A stretch of 64,000 bases of DNA, from the NCBI GenBank assembly GCA_902786015.1, contig CADAAU010000010.1:186001-250000 (forward strand). Reading direction: 5' to 3'. This DNA comes from an uncultured Coriobacteriaceae bacterium. GTDB lineage: Bacteria > Actinomycetota > Coriobacteriia > Coriobacteriales > Atopobiaceae. This document shows, one piece after another, positions 9,285-17,667 of this stretch. How positions within the stretch are numbered: position 1 is the stretch's first letter; each line of letters starts with the position of its first letter. A program made the translations under genes and the position numbers. The notes under the pieces were generated by a model that saw nothing but the letters and a program-made list of their open reading frames with translations, was not told where the DNA came from and searched no databases.

Positions 9285-11333
9285 ATGGCCAACAGCCGAC
9301 CAAAGCATATGAAACAGGCGGATGTCGAACGCTGGTACACCCGGAAGAAGATTCCGTTTTTCGCAAGAATTCGCAAGCAGGAGCCGCAGACTTCCGAGGA
9401 GCCAATCGCTGCGTTGCCGGAGCCGAGCGAGGAGTCAGAACGGCAGCCGACGCCTGCAGAGTCAGAACCTGCGACCGCGTCGCCCAAACTCGCACGACCT
9501 GTGCCACAGGAATCCAAAACAGAAGAGAATCCCCCAGAGCCAACTCCCGAGGAGCCCAAGAAGGCGGAACAGCCCGAGGAGCCAGCTCCCGAGGAGTCCA
9601 AGAAACAACGCGAACCCGCGAAGCGCAAGAAGCAAAAGAAGTCAGACGATCAGCAGACCGCAGACCAGTCCGAGCCTACTGAGTCGGAGGATTTGGACGA
9701 CAAACCGACCGAGGAAGCCGTCGAGGAAGAGCCGACACCCGAGTCCGAGGAAGAGCCCATGGGTGCCGCCAGCGACCAGTCGGTCAACCGTTCGGCTGCC
9801 CTTATCTCGGGATTGGTGGTCGTATCGCGTCTAACGGGATTTCTGAGGACATGGGCTCAGGCACATGCGCTAGGAGTCACCATTACGGCGAGTTGCTATG
9901 CGGTAGCCAATAACTTGCCCAACCAGCTCTACGAGTTGGTAATAGGCGGCATGCTGGTAACGGCGTTTCTGCCGGTGTACCTGAGCGAGAAGGCAAAAGG
10001 CGGACGTGAGGCGGGCAACAAATATGCCTCGAATCTCTCCACAATCGTCCTGGTGCTCATGGGCGCAATCACGTTGGTATGCATAGCTTTTGCGGCACCC
10101 ATCGTGTTTACGCAGTCCTTCTCGGCAAAACAAGACTTCAATGCCGACCTTGCGGTGTACTTCTTTAGGTTCTTTGCCATCGAGGTCCTGCTGTACTCCC
10201 TCTCGTCAGTGTTTTCGGGTGTGCTCAATGCGGAGCGCGAGTACGTATGGTCGTCAGCGGCGCCCATCCTCAACAACGTAGTCGTGAGCGCTTCGTTCAT
10301 CGCCTATGCGTTTCTTGCCGAGTCGAATCCCTCGCTGGCCTTGCTCCTGCTCGCCTTGGGAAATCCGGCGGGCGTGCTCATTCAGGTGGTGGCACAGCTG
10401 CCTGCCATGAGGGCGCGCGGAATACGCCTCAAGCCACACATCAATTTGCGCGATCCTGCTATTCGCGACACGCTTTCCATTGGCATTCCGTCACTCGTCG
10501 TCATGCTTAGTTCGTTTGTGACGGTATCGGTCATGACGAGCTCGTCTCTTTCGGTAACGCCTGTCGGCGCATCGGTGTCATACTACGCCCGTCTTTGGTA
10601 TACGCTCCCATATTCGGTGTTGGCGGTACCCGTTACCACCACCATGTTTACCGAGCTCTCGCATGTGTACTCTGCCGGAGATGAGCGCGGGTTCTGTAGG
10701 GGAGTGGTGTCGGGAACGTCACGCATCCTGTTCTTGCTCATTCCCTTCATGCTGTTCCTCGTGGTGTTTGCAGTGCCCTTGGTGACCTTGCTTGCCGCCG
10801 GAAGCTTTGGGAGTGACGGAATCGATATCACGTCTTCGTATCTACAGGCGCTTTCCCTTTCGCTTCCGGCTTATGGCGTGTGTATGTACTTCCAAAAGGT
10901 GTTCTCGTCGCTTCGCGAGATGAGGGCGTTTGCTGCGGCGAACGTGATTGCGGGCGTGCTGCAAGTTGCCATGTGCTTGCTTCTTGCACAGATTGGAGGC
11001 CTGAACGTGGTGGCGCTCAGCTCGCTCGTGTTCTTCCTTGCGGTGGACCTGTTCTCGCTCGTGTACCTCAAGGTCAAGCTTGGACGTCTTCCAATTCGTC
11101 CCATCATTGGCGCAACCGCGCGTTCGTTGCTGTTTGGTGCGCTGGGAGCACTAGCCGGGATGGCCATAATGTGGATGCTCGGCAGGGTCATAGGTCCTTT
11201 GGGTGACTCGGCCGCGCGTGCGGTGCTCTGGTGCGCTGCGGGTGGTGTCCCTGCTGTCATCGTGTGCTTCGGACTGCAGATTCTGCTGCGAACCCCCGAG
11301 TCGTCATTCTTCCGTTCCATGGTAAAGCGATAG
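9285..11333 (+). CDS. murJ: Lipid II flippase MurJ with long N-terminal acidic extension
   Basis: A 682-residue MOP-superfamily membrane protein that flips lipid II outward for wall synthesis. The MurJ core starts near residue 166 (NRSAALISGLVVVSRLTGFL) and has about 13-14 hydrophobic helices. The family motifs VANNLPNQLYELVIGG and SSVFSGVLNAEREYV are clear. In front is a roughly 165-residue hydrophilic region rich in Pro, Glu, Ser and Lys (EPTPEEPKKAEQ), not part of the usual 500-550-residue flippase and presumably cytoplasmic and disordered. ATG 9285 has GGAG 5 nt upstream. The divergent ATP-grasp gene supports a peptidoglycan setting. Confidence 0.92.
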   Translation: MANSRPKHMKQADVERWYTRKKIPFFARIRKQEPQTSEEPIAALPEPSEESERQPTPAESEPATASPKLARPVPQESKTEENPPEPTPEEPKKAEQPEEPAPEESKKQREPAKRKKQKKSDDQQTADQSEPTESEDLDDKPTEEAVEEEPTPESEEEPMGAASDQSVNRSAALISGLVVVSRLTGFLRTWAQAHALGVTITASCYAVANNLPNQLYELVIGGMLVTAFLPVYLSEKAKGGREAGNKYASNLSTIVLVLMGAITLVCIAFAAPIVFTQSFSAKQDFNADLAVYFFRFFAIEVLLYSLSSVFSGVLNAEREYVWSSAAPILNNVVVSASFIAYAFLAESNPSLALLLLALGNPAGVLIQVVAQLPAMRARGIRLKPHINLRDPAIRDTLSIGIPSLVVMLSSFVTVSVMTSSSLSVTPVGASVSYYARLWYTLPYSVLAVPVTTTMFTELSHVYSAGDERGFCRGVVSGTSRILFLLIPFMLFLVVFAVPLVTLLAAGSFGSDGIDITSSYLQALSLSLPAYGVCMYFQKVFSSLREMRAFAAANVIAGVLQVAMCLLLAQIGGLNVVALSSLVFFLAVDLFSLVYLKVKLGRLPIRPIIGATARSLLFGALGALAGMAIMWMLGRVIGPLGDSAARAVLWCAAGGVPAVIVCFGLQILLRTPESSFFRSMVKR

Positions 11334-11416
11334 GTTGGGTGGCGCGTTTGTCTGCGGCATGACCAGCGTTCAAAAAAGCGTTACAATGAGTCGTCGCAAA
11401 GAAGGGGGTGGCCAAA

Positions 11417-12406
11417 TTGATTGAGTTCTACAAAACAACGGTCTTGGAGGCTGACCCCGAAGGCCATAAGTCTGGGCGTCTTATCACGCGAAAGGTCGAC
11501 AAGCCCGAGCCTGGATGCTGGATAAGCGTGGTGGCACCCGATGCGGAAGACCGTCGGTGGTTGCAGGACGAGATGAGCATCGAGCCGGAGTTCGTGCGAT
11601 CCTCACTCGACGACGAAGAAACGTCACACATTGACTACGATGACGATACGGGTCAGGTTCTGGTGATCGTTGACTGCCCCTTTGTGGAAAGCGACCGCGA
11701 CTCGGTGGACCAAGACATCGTCCAATACGACACGCATCCGCTTTCGCTCATCTTTTTACCCGAGCGGGACGTCTTGGTAACGGTAAGCCTCAAGGAGTCA
11801 GAGACGATTAATGCCTTCGCGCAGGGGAAGGTCCGAAACCTCAATACCTGCCAGCGCACGCGCGTGCTTTTGCAGATGCTGCTGCACATCTCGCAGCGCT
11901 ATCTCGTCTGCTTGCGTTCGGTAAACCGCCAGTTTCGCGAAAACGAACGCATGCTGCGCAAGACCATGCGTAACGATGAGCTTATCAAGATGCTGGGATT
12001 CGAGAAATCCCTCGTGTACTTCTCGACGTCGCTCAAGTCCACCGAGGCTACACTCCACAAGATTGGCTACGGACGCATCCTCAGACTCTACGAGGAAGAT
12101 CGAGAACTGCTCGATGACGTGTCCATCGAGATGAGCCAGGCCATCGAGATGTGCTCCATCTACTCAAACGTTCTTAATGGTACGATGGACGCCTTTGGCA
12201 ACATCATCAACAACAACATGAACATGACGATGAAGACGCTGGCCATTCTGACCTTGGTGCTTTCTATACCAAACATGGTGTATGGCTTCTATGGCATGAA
12301 TACACCACTGCCTTTGGATGGTACGTGGTATTTCGCGTTTGCGCTATCGCTTGTCGCAACGCTGTCGGCGACCGTGCTGCTCATGCGTAGTCGCTTCGTA
12401 CAATAA
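11417..12406 (+). CDS. CorA-like divalent cation channel
   Basis: A membrane transporter of the CorA/MIT family, which carries Mg2+ or related cations. The soluble N-terminal domain (to about residue 265) leads into two C-terminal transmembrane helices (TMKTLAILTLVLSIPNMVYG and FAFALSLVATLSATVLLM) separated by the GMN signature (YGFYGMNTPLPLDG). The start is not obvious: a GTG at 11408 overlaps the AAGAAGGGGG ribosome site, whereas the TTG at 11417 lies about 8 nt after it, so I prefer TTG (329 residues). It is followed after 17 bp by the C26 amidohydrolase gene. Confidence 0.87.
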   Translation: MIEFYKTTVLEADPEGHKSGRLITRKVDKPEPGCWISVVAPDAEDRRWLQDEMSIEPEFVRSSLDDEETSHIDYDDDTGQVLVIVDCPFVESDRDSVDQDIVQYDTHPLSLIFLPERDVLVTVSLKESETINAFAQGKVRNLNTCQRTRVLLQMLLHISQRYLVCLRSVNRQFRENERMLRKTMRNDELIKMLGFEKSLVYFSTSLKSTEATLHKIGYGRILRLYEEDRELLDDVSIEMSQAIEMCSIYSNVLNGTMDAFGNIINNNMNMTMKTLAILTLVLSIPNMVYGFYGMNTPLPLDGTWYFAFALSLVATLSATVLLMRSRFVQ

Positions 12407-12423
12407 CGGGAGAGGGTTTGAGC

Positions 12424-13137
12424 ATGAAGCCCATCATCGGTCTTTCGCCTTTATACGACGAAGAAAAACGCGGCCTCTGGATGCGTCCCGGATATTTGGA
12501 CGTTCTCTACGCCTGTGGGGCCATTCCCTTGGTGCTGCCATTCGATTCCGACGCTGTGGACGTGAGCCAGGTATTGTCGATATGCGATGGCCTTCTTTTG
12601 ACGGGCGGCGTGGATGTCGATCCGCGCCTTTATGGCGAGGAACCAATAGACGCATGCGGGCCCATCCAAAAGATTCGTGATGACCTCGAATACCGACTGC
12701 TCGACACGGCACTCGAAAAAGACATGCCGGTGCTGGGGATTTGCCGTGGATCACAGATACTCAACGTGTACTGTGGTGGCACACTTTACCAGGATCTAAC
12801 GACCCAGCAGCCGGGCACCTTCAACCATGCGATGGAACCGCCGTTCGAGGTTCCCTGCCACAAAGTTGCGCTTGAGGATGGCGAGCCGTTGCACGAACTG
12901 TTGGGTGTGGACTCGATTCCTGTAAACAGCATCCATCATCAGGCCGTAAAGAATGTCGCGCCGACGCTTGTGCCCTTGGCTCGCTCGATCGATGGGGTAA
13001 TCGAGGGAGTCTGGATGCCTGGCAAGCGATTTGTGTGGGGCGTGCAGTGGCATCCCGAATGGATTTGGGACGTCGATCCCCGGCAGCGGCAAATTGTACA
13101 GCACTTTGTTGACGTTTGCGCCCATTCCGCATGTTAG
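12424..13137 (+). CDS. Class I glutamine amidotransferase-like hydrolase (peptidase C26)
   Basis: A 237-residue cytosolic hydrolase of the gamma-glutamyl-gamma-aminobutyrate hydrolase (PuuD-like) family. The nucleophile Cys is in the elbow VLGICRGSQILNVYCGG, the catalytic His/Glu pair is in GVQWHPEW, and the family-specific LLLTGGVDVDP and NSIHHQAVKN segments are present. Such enzymes cleave gamma-glutamyl amides; the real substrate cannot be read from the sequence because no putrescine pathway genes are nearby. ATG 12424 follows GGGAGAGGG. Probably co-transcribed with the CorA-like gene 17 bp upstream. Confidence 0.9.
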   Translation: MKPIIGLSPLYDEEKRGLWMRPGYLDVLYACGAIPLVLPFDSDAVDVSQVLSICDGLLLTGGVDVDPRLYGEEPIDACGPIQKIRDDLEYRLLDTALEKDMPVLGICRGSQILNVYCGGTLYQDLTTQQPGTFNHAMEPPFEVPCHKVALEDGEPLHELLGVDSIPVNSIHHQAVKNVAPTLVPLARSIDGVIEGVWMPGKRFVWGVQWHPEWIWDVDPRQRQIVQHFVDVCAHSAC

Positions 13138-13196
13138 GCCTGCCTCCGATTCTGATATGATTACACGTATGATAATCATGGGAAGAGGGGGAAGCC

Positions 13197-14333
13197 ATGG
13201 ATTTGAAACCAAACAAAAAACTTGGGTTCGGATTGATGCGTATGCCACAGACAGATCCGAATGATGCCGCAGCGGTTGACATCGAACAGGTCAAGCAGAT
13301 GGTAGACCTTTTTATGGAGCGTGGCTTTACCTACTTTGATACCGCATGGATGTATAACGGCTTTGCAAGTGAGAACGTTGCGAACGAGGCATTGGTGAGC
13401 CGATATCCGCGCGAGAGCTTTACGCTTGCCACGAAGCTGCACAATGGCTTCTTTGACTCGTTCGAGGGCCGTGACGAAGTGTTTGATGCGCAGCTCCAAA
13501 AGACGGGGGCGGGATTCTTCGACTATTATCTGCTACATGGCATCGAGGAATCGAGCTTGCCCCATTACGAGAAGTACGATTGCTTCGACTGGTTGCTTGC
13601 AAAGAAGGAGGCGGGCCTCGTACGTCATGTGGGTTTTTCGTATCACGACAATGCCGAGCTGCTCGACAAGATTCTTACGGACCATCCACAAATGGAATTC
13701 GTCCAGCTGCAGATTAACTACTTGGACTGGGAGAGCGAATGGATTCAATCACGCGCATGCTACGAGGTCGCCACAAAGCATGGCAAACCCGTCATCGTCA
13801 TGGAGCCTGTGAAGGGTGGCACGCTTGCACATGTTCCCGATGAGGCGGAGGCTCTGCTCAAAGGCCTAGACCCACACCTCTCCGTAGCGAGTTGGGCCGT
13901 GAGATTTGTAGCCAGTCTTCCCAATGTCATGTGCGTTCTTAGTGGTATGAGCAATCTGGAACAGATGGAAGACAACACGAGCTACATGGCTGACTTCCAG
14001 CCGCTCACGGATGCCGAACGTGACGTTTGCTTCGAGGTGGCGCGCATCATCAACAGTCAGATTGCCATTTCGTGTACGGCGTGTCACTATTGCACCGATG
14101 GTTGTCCCATGAACATCTGCATTCCAGAGTATTTCTCGCTGTACAACGAGGACAAACGTGAAGACCTGGAGCACAAGGGCTGGACTATCAACTTTACCAA
14201 CTACGACAAATTGGCCGAGGAGTTCGGTCGTGCGAGCGATTGCATTGAGTGTGGACAATGCGAGAGCATGTGTCCGCAGCATCTACCGATCATCAGCGCT
14301 TTGGAGCTTGTGGCTGAGCACTTCGAGCATTAA
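13197..14333 (+). CDS. Aldo/keto reductase with C-terminal 2x[4Fe-4S] ferredoxin domain
   Basis: A 378-residue oxidoreductase. The TIM-barrel aldo/keto reductase part carries Asp (YFDTAWMYNG), Tyr, Lys (ATKLHNG) and His (YYLLHGI) of the family tetrad. The C-terminus adds two cysteine clusters, CTACHYCTDGCPMNICIP and CIECGQCESMCPQHLPI, the pattern of two [4Fe-4S] centres. This fused type is common in anaerobes and probably links NAD(P)H or ferredoxin to an unknown carbonyl substrate. ATG 13197 follows AGAGGGGGAAG. It is bracketed by promoter-like DNA upstream and a strong hairpin downstream, so it may be monocistronic. Confidence 0.92.
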   Translation: MDLKPNKKLGFGLMRMPQTDPNDAAAVDIEQVKQMVDLFMERGFTYFDTAWMYNGFASENVANEALVSRYPRESFTLATKLHNGFFDSFEGRDEVFDAQLQKTGAGFFDYYLLHGIEESSLPHYEKYDCFDWLLAKKEAGLVRHVGFSYHDNAELLDKILTDHPQMEFVQLQINYLDWESEWIQSRACYEVATKHGKPVIVMEPVKGGTLAHVPDEAEALLKGLDPHLSVASWAVRFVASLPNVMCVLSGMSNLEQMEDNTSYMADFQPLTDAERDVCFEVARIINSQIAISCTACHYCTDGCPMNICIPEYFSLYNEDKREDLEHKGWTINFTNYDKLAEEFGRASDCIECGQCESMCPQHLPIISALELVAEHFEH

Positions 14334-14385
14334 AGACGCTGTTTCTTCTTGCTGCGTTGGTTTTTTGGTGATGACGAACGCAAGT

Positions 14386-14421
14386 CGCGCCCGTCGTGGG
14401 GAGCGTTCCACGACGGGCGCG
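14386..14421. terminator. Strong hairpin between convergent genes
   Basis: Perfect 14-bp GC-rich stem (14386-14399 with 14408-14421) and an 8-nt loop between the ends of the aldo/keto reductase and pth2 genes. No T-run follows on either strand, so it may act as a two-way stop or an mRNA 3' end rather than a classic terminator. Confidence 0.6.
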
Positions 14422-14464
14422 CTACTGTTGAGCCTGCCATCATCCAGACTGAGTGGTCTTACGC

Positions 14465-14905
14465 CTAATACAGAGGCAAATCGCCCGTGAGGGGGTCTAT
14501 CTGCTCGGGCGAGAGGGGTTCGAATGCCAAGCAGGTGAAGGTGGCCTCACCGTGGAACTCGGTATAGCCAGCATCGCGAATCAGCGATACCGCAAACCCT
14601 GCCTCACGACCGCGAGCGGCGAGGTCGAGGAGGGCATCCTCACCGTCGACGTAGACGCATACTTTTGCGACTCCGGCATCGAACCATCGCGAGAGGGGAG
14701 TCTCCGACATGCCCGCGTCTTCCAAATAGACCCATCCTCCGTCAGGGGTTATGTGTACCTGATCGAGGCGTCCCTCGCGGGCGAGTGCCATGAGCGTGGC
14801 CTCAACACAGGCGTGTCCTGCTTGGGCGGCGATCTTTCCCTTGCGCATCTTTAGATCGCGACGCATCACGATCATTTGCTTGGACTTGTAGGGACGTGCG
14901 GGCAT
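14465..14905 (-). CDS. Pth2-family peptidyl-tRNA hydrolase
   Basis: A 146-residue protein of the archaeal/eukaryotic Pth2 type, not the classic bacterial Pth. It has the diagnostic KQMIVMRRDLKMRKGKIAAQ and AGHACVEA segments, in which Lys, Gln and His form the presumed active site, plus KVCVYVDGEDALLDL in the middle. The family recycles peptidyl-tRNA. The ATG at 14905 is preceded by GAGGAG. Downstream of it lies glpK in the same direction, 50 bp upstream in coordinates, but there is no sign of functional linkage. Confidence 0.85.
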   Translation of the reverse strand: MPARPYKSKQMIVMRRDLKMRKGKIAAQAGHACVEATLMALAREGRLDQVHITPDGGWVYLEDAGMSETPLSRWFDAGVAKVCVYVDGEDALLDLAARGREAGFAVSLIRDAGYTEFHGEATFTCLAFEPLSPEQIDPLTGDLPLY

Positions 14906-14955
14906 GTATGCTCCTCTCGACTCATAAGACAATGCATTGGGTTATATACCTCACC

Positions 14956-16458
14956 CTAGCATGGGGCAATGGTGCGGTGTACAGCTGCCGCCCAACCTGC
15001 AAGCAGTTCCTCGGCGCGACTGACTTCCATGTGCGGCTCGAACACGTTGTCGTCGGCGCGCAAGGCGCTAAGCTCCGAGGTATTCTTCCAGAAGCCACAG
15101 CCGAGCCCGGCAAGATACGCCGCGCCAAGGGCCGTGGTCTCGACGTTTTGCGGACGATGCAGCGTGCGTCGCGTGACATCTGCTTGGAATTGCATGAGCA
15201 GGTCATTGGCCGAAGCCCCGCCGTCCACGTTGAGCACGTCGATGGGACGCTCTGCGTCGGCTTCCATTGCCCTTACCAAATCGCTCACTTGGTATGCGAT
15301 GGCTTCCAGACCGGCGCGTACCAGATGGCTGCGATTCGTGCCGCGCGTGATGCCGCAAATCGTGCCGCGCGCATCGGCCTCCCACCACGGTGCGCCAAGG
15401 CCAGTGAAGGCAGGCACTACGTATACGCCGCCCGTGTCGGGAACCTCGCGGGCAAGCGCCTCGCTTTCCGCCGCCGTGCGGATGAGCCCGAGCTCGTCGC
15501 GCAGCCACTGGATCACGGCACCGCCTACAAACACTGACCCTTCAAGCGCATACTCGGTGTGGTCAACCTCTGGTGCGCTGGCAGCTATGGTGGTGACGAG
15601 CTGATTCTTGGACTCTACGGCCTCGCCTCCGGTGTGCATGAGCAAGAAACAGCCGGTTCCATAGGTATTTTTTGCCTGCCCGGATTCGAAGCAGCACTGG
15701 CCAAAGAGTGAAGACTGCTGGTCGCCCGCGACGCCGCAGATGGGGATGCCTGCCGGCACTCCGGGATAGCTTGTCTCGCCAAAGCTGCCGGATGACGGCC
15801 GGACCTCGGGCATCATGGATGCCGGAACCCCAAATAGATCGAGCAGCTCTTCGTCCCAACGGTTCTCGTGGATGTTATACAGCATGGTTCGGCTTGCATT
15901 GGTGGGGTCTGTGGCATGGACGAGACCGCCCGTAAGAACCCATACCAAGTAGGTATCTACGGTGCCAAACAGCAACTCACCAGCTTCTGCTCGTTCTCGT
16001 GCTCCAGGCACGTTGTCCAAAAGCCATCGAACCTTGCTGGCTGAGAAGTACGCGTCGGGCATGAGACCTGTCTTTTGGCGGATGCGTTGCGCTACCTGGG
16101 GATTGCCGCACAGCTCCTCTACGAGCTCGGCTGTGCGCCTGCACTGCCACACGATGGCGTTTGCGATGGGCTGGCCGGTGGATGGGTCCCATACGATGGT
16201 GGTCTCGCGTTGGTTGTCTATGCCAATACCCGCGATGTTGTTTTCGCTCAGGTTGTGGCGCGCGATGAGCTCCGTCAAAGAGCCGAGCTGGGAGAACAGA
16301 ATCTCTTGAGGATTATGCTCGACCCATCCCGGTTTGGGATAGATTTGCGTAAAGGGACGTTGAACGACGTCGACCATGCGGGCGTCGTGGTCGACAAGTA
16401 CGGCGCGCGAAGACGTCGTGCCCTGGTCCAATGCTATGATGTACTTTTCGTGGCTCAT
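14956..16458 (-). CDS. glpK: Glycerol kinase
   Basis: A 500-residue FGGY-family kinase that phosphorylates glycerol to sn-glycerol 3-phosphate. The ATP-binding YIIALDQGTTSSRAVLVD, the glycerol-binding DNQRETTIVWD and the TYGTGCFLLMHTGG segment are all clear, and length is standard. GAGGAG precedes the ATG. The start overlaps the stop of the upstream lipase gene by four bases (ATGA), indicating translational coupling, so glycerol freed by the lipase may feed straight into the kinase. No glpF or glpD is present in the window. Confidence 0.96.
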   Translation of the reverse strand: MSHEKYIIALDQGTTSSRAVLVDHDARMVDVVQRPFTQIYPKPGWVEHNPQEILFSQLGSLTELIARHNLSENNIAGIGIDNQRETTIVWDPSTGQPIANAIVWQCRRTAELVEELCGNPQVAQRIRQKTGLMPDAYFSASKVRWLLDNVPGARERAEAGELLFGTVDTYLVWVLTGGLVHATDPTNASRTMLYNIHENRWDEELLDLFGVPASMMPEVRPSSGSFGETSYPGVPAGIPICGVAGDQQSSLFGQCCFESGQAKNTYGTGCFLLMHTGGEAVESKNQLVTTIAASAPEVDHTEYALEGSVFVGGAVIQWLRDELGLIRTAAESEALAREVPDTGGVYVVPAFTGLGAPWWEADARGTICGITRGTNRSHLVRAGLEAIAYQVSDLVRAMEADAERPIDVLNVDGGASANDLLMQFQADVTRRTLHRPQNVETTALGAAYLAGLGCGFWKNTSELSALRADDNVFEPHMEVSRAEELLAGWAAAVHRTIAPC

Positions 16459-17402
16459 ATCCGCTCCTCAATCCAAGCTCGTACGTCATCATAGACGCGT
16501 TGATGGTCGTCCTCGTTTAGTATCTCGTGACGCATGTGCTCGTAGATTTTGCACGCCACGTCTGCGCATCCCGCTTCTTTTACCATGCGAGCTACCGTAC
16601 GGACGCCCTTGCCCATGTCGCCTACAGGGTCTCCGTCTCCTGCAATAAACAGCAACGGCAGGTCGTGCGGAATTCGGTTGGTGCTCTTTGGCGAACACAC
16701 TTCTTTGGTAAGGGCGGTGAGCGTGGCATTGCCACCGGCTGCGAACGCAAAGCCGCAGCGCTCATCCGCTATGTAGTCATCGACGTTCTTGGTGTTGTAC
16801 GACAGCCAGTCCAGGGGCGTGCGTGCGTTCTCTATGGCCTTGGCATACGAGCCTACGGACAAGTTGCCCAGCAGCTTGCTTACGTAGGACTCGCCGCGCG
16901 TGAGCGAGAACGCTTGGGCGAGCATATTTCCCACGTTCGACATCGCAGGTGCAATGTGACCGGTCCCACAGATGATGGCTCCAGCAAGGCCCTGACCGCA
17001 TTCCGCAATATACGCTCGGACTACAAAGCTTCCCATCGAATGGCCAAACAAGATATGGGGCAACTTCGCGTCGACGCGCTCGCGAATGAGGCCGCGCATC
17101 TTTCCTACGTCGCCCACCAATACGTCTCTTCCGTTGCGCGTGGGCATGCGACCCCATTCGGCTCGACTCAAGACGCTCTCGCCATGCCCTATGTGGTCAT
17201 GCCCACACACGACAAAGCCACTTCGGGCGAGGAAACGCGCAAAGTCGTCGTAGCGCATGATGTGTTCGGCCATGCCATGAACGAGTTGTACGACACCGCG
17301 TGCCTCGACGTCATGTGGGGGCCACCAAATGACGCCGTGAATTGGGGTCTTTGTGTCGGTTGACGTAAAACTGACCGTTTCTAAGCGAACTTCATCCTCC
17401 AT
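16455..17402 (-). CDS. Monoacylglycerol-lipase-like alpha/beta hydrolase
   Basis: A 315-residue serine hydrolase of the Hydrolase_4 / monoacylglycerol lipase group. The oxyanion region is VVQLVHGMAEHIMRY, the nucleophile elbow ILFGHSMGSFVVR (GHSMG), the acid LLFIAGDGDPVGD and the base His in YEHMRHEIL. ATG 17402 follows AGGGAGGG; a short extension upstream has no ribosome site. Its stop overlaps the glpK start (ATGA). Together the two genes look like a lipid-glycerol salvage pair: hydrolysis of monoglyceride, then phosphorylation of glycerol. Cytosolic, with no signal peptide. Confidence 0.9.
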   Translation of the reverse strand: MEDEVRLETVSFTSTDTKTPIHGVIWWPPHDVEARGVVQLVHGMAEHIMRYDDFARFLARSGFVVCGHDHIGHGESVLSRAEWGRMPTRNGRDVLVGDVGKMRGLIRERVDAKLPHILFGHSMGSFVVRAYIAECGQGLAGAIICGTGHIAPAMSNVGNMLAQAFSLTRGESYVSKLLGNLSVGSYAKAIENARTPLDWLSYNTKNVDDYIADERCGFAFAAGGNATLTALTKEVCSPKSTNRIPHDLPLLFIAGDGDPVGDMGKGVRTVARMVKEAGCADVACKIYEHMRHEILNEDDHQRVYDDVRAWIEERI

Positions 17403-17516
17403 GGCACCCTCCCTTGCTACTCCAACTATGACCATATTCTAGCCATAATCCGGGACAGTAAAATGGCACAAACGAACCGGGTTCGTTGCCGCTTGTTCAG
17501 ACACGGCGGCAGACCG

Positions 17517-17547
17517 GCAAGCGATGGGGAGTATCCCCATCGCTTGC
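17517..17547. terminator. Perfect 14-bp hairpin
   Basis: Perfect 14-bp stem (17517-17530 with 17534-17547) and a 3-nt loop GTA in the gap between the divergent lipase gene and the zinc-ribbon gene. Only TTT follows on the + strand. Role uncertain; it could insulate the downstream gene or belong to its leader RNA. Confidence 0.55.
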
Positions 17548-17667
17548 TTTCAGGAGTGATCCAATGACAGAATGACACCTTTGACGAAATCGCAAAACAC
17601 AGTTTCAGTAATGGAAAAGTGGGGTAGCATATACTCGTCTCAACCGATGAAACGGAGGGGTCGAAGT

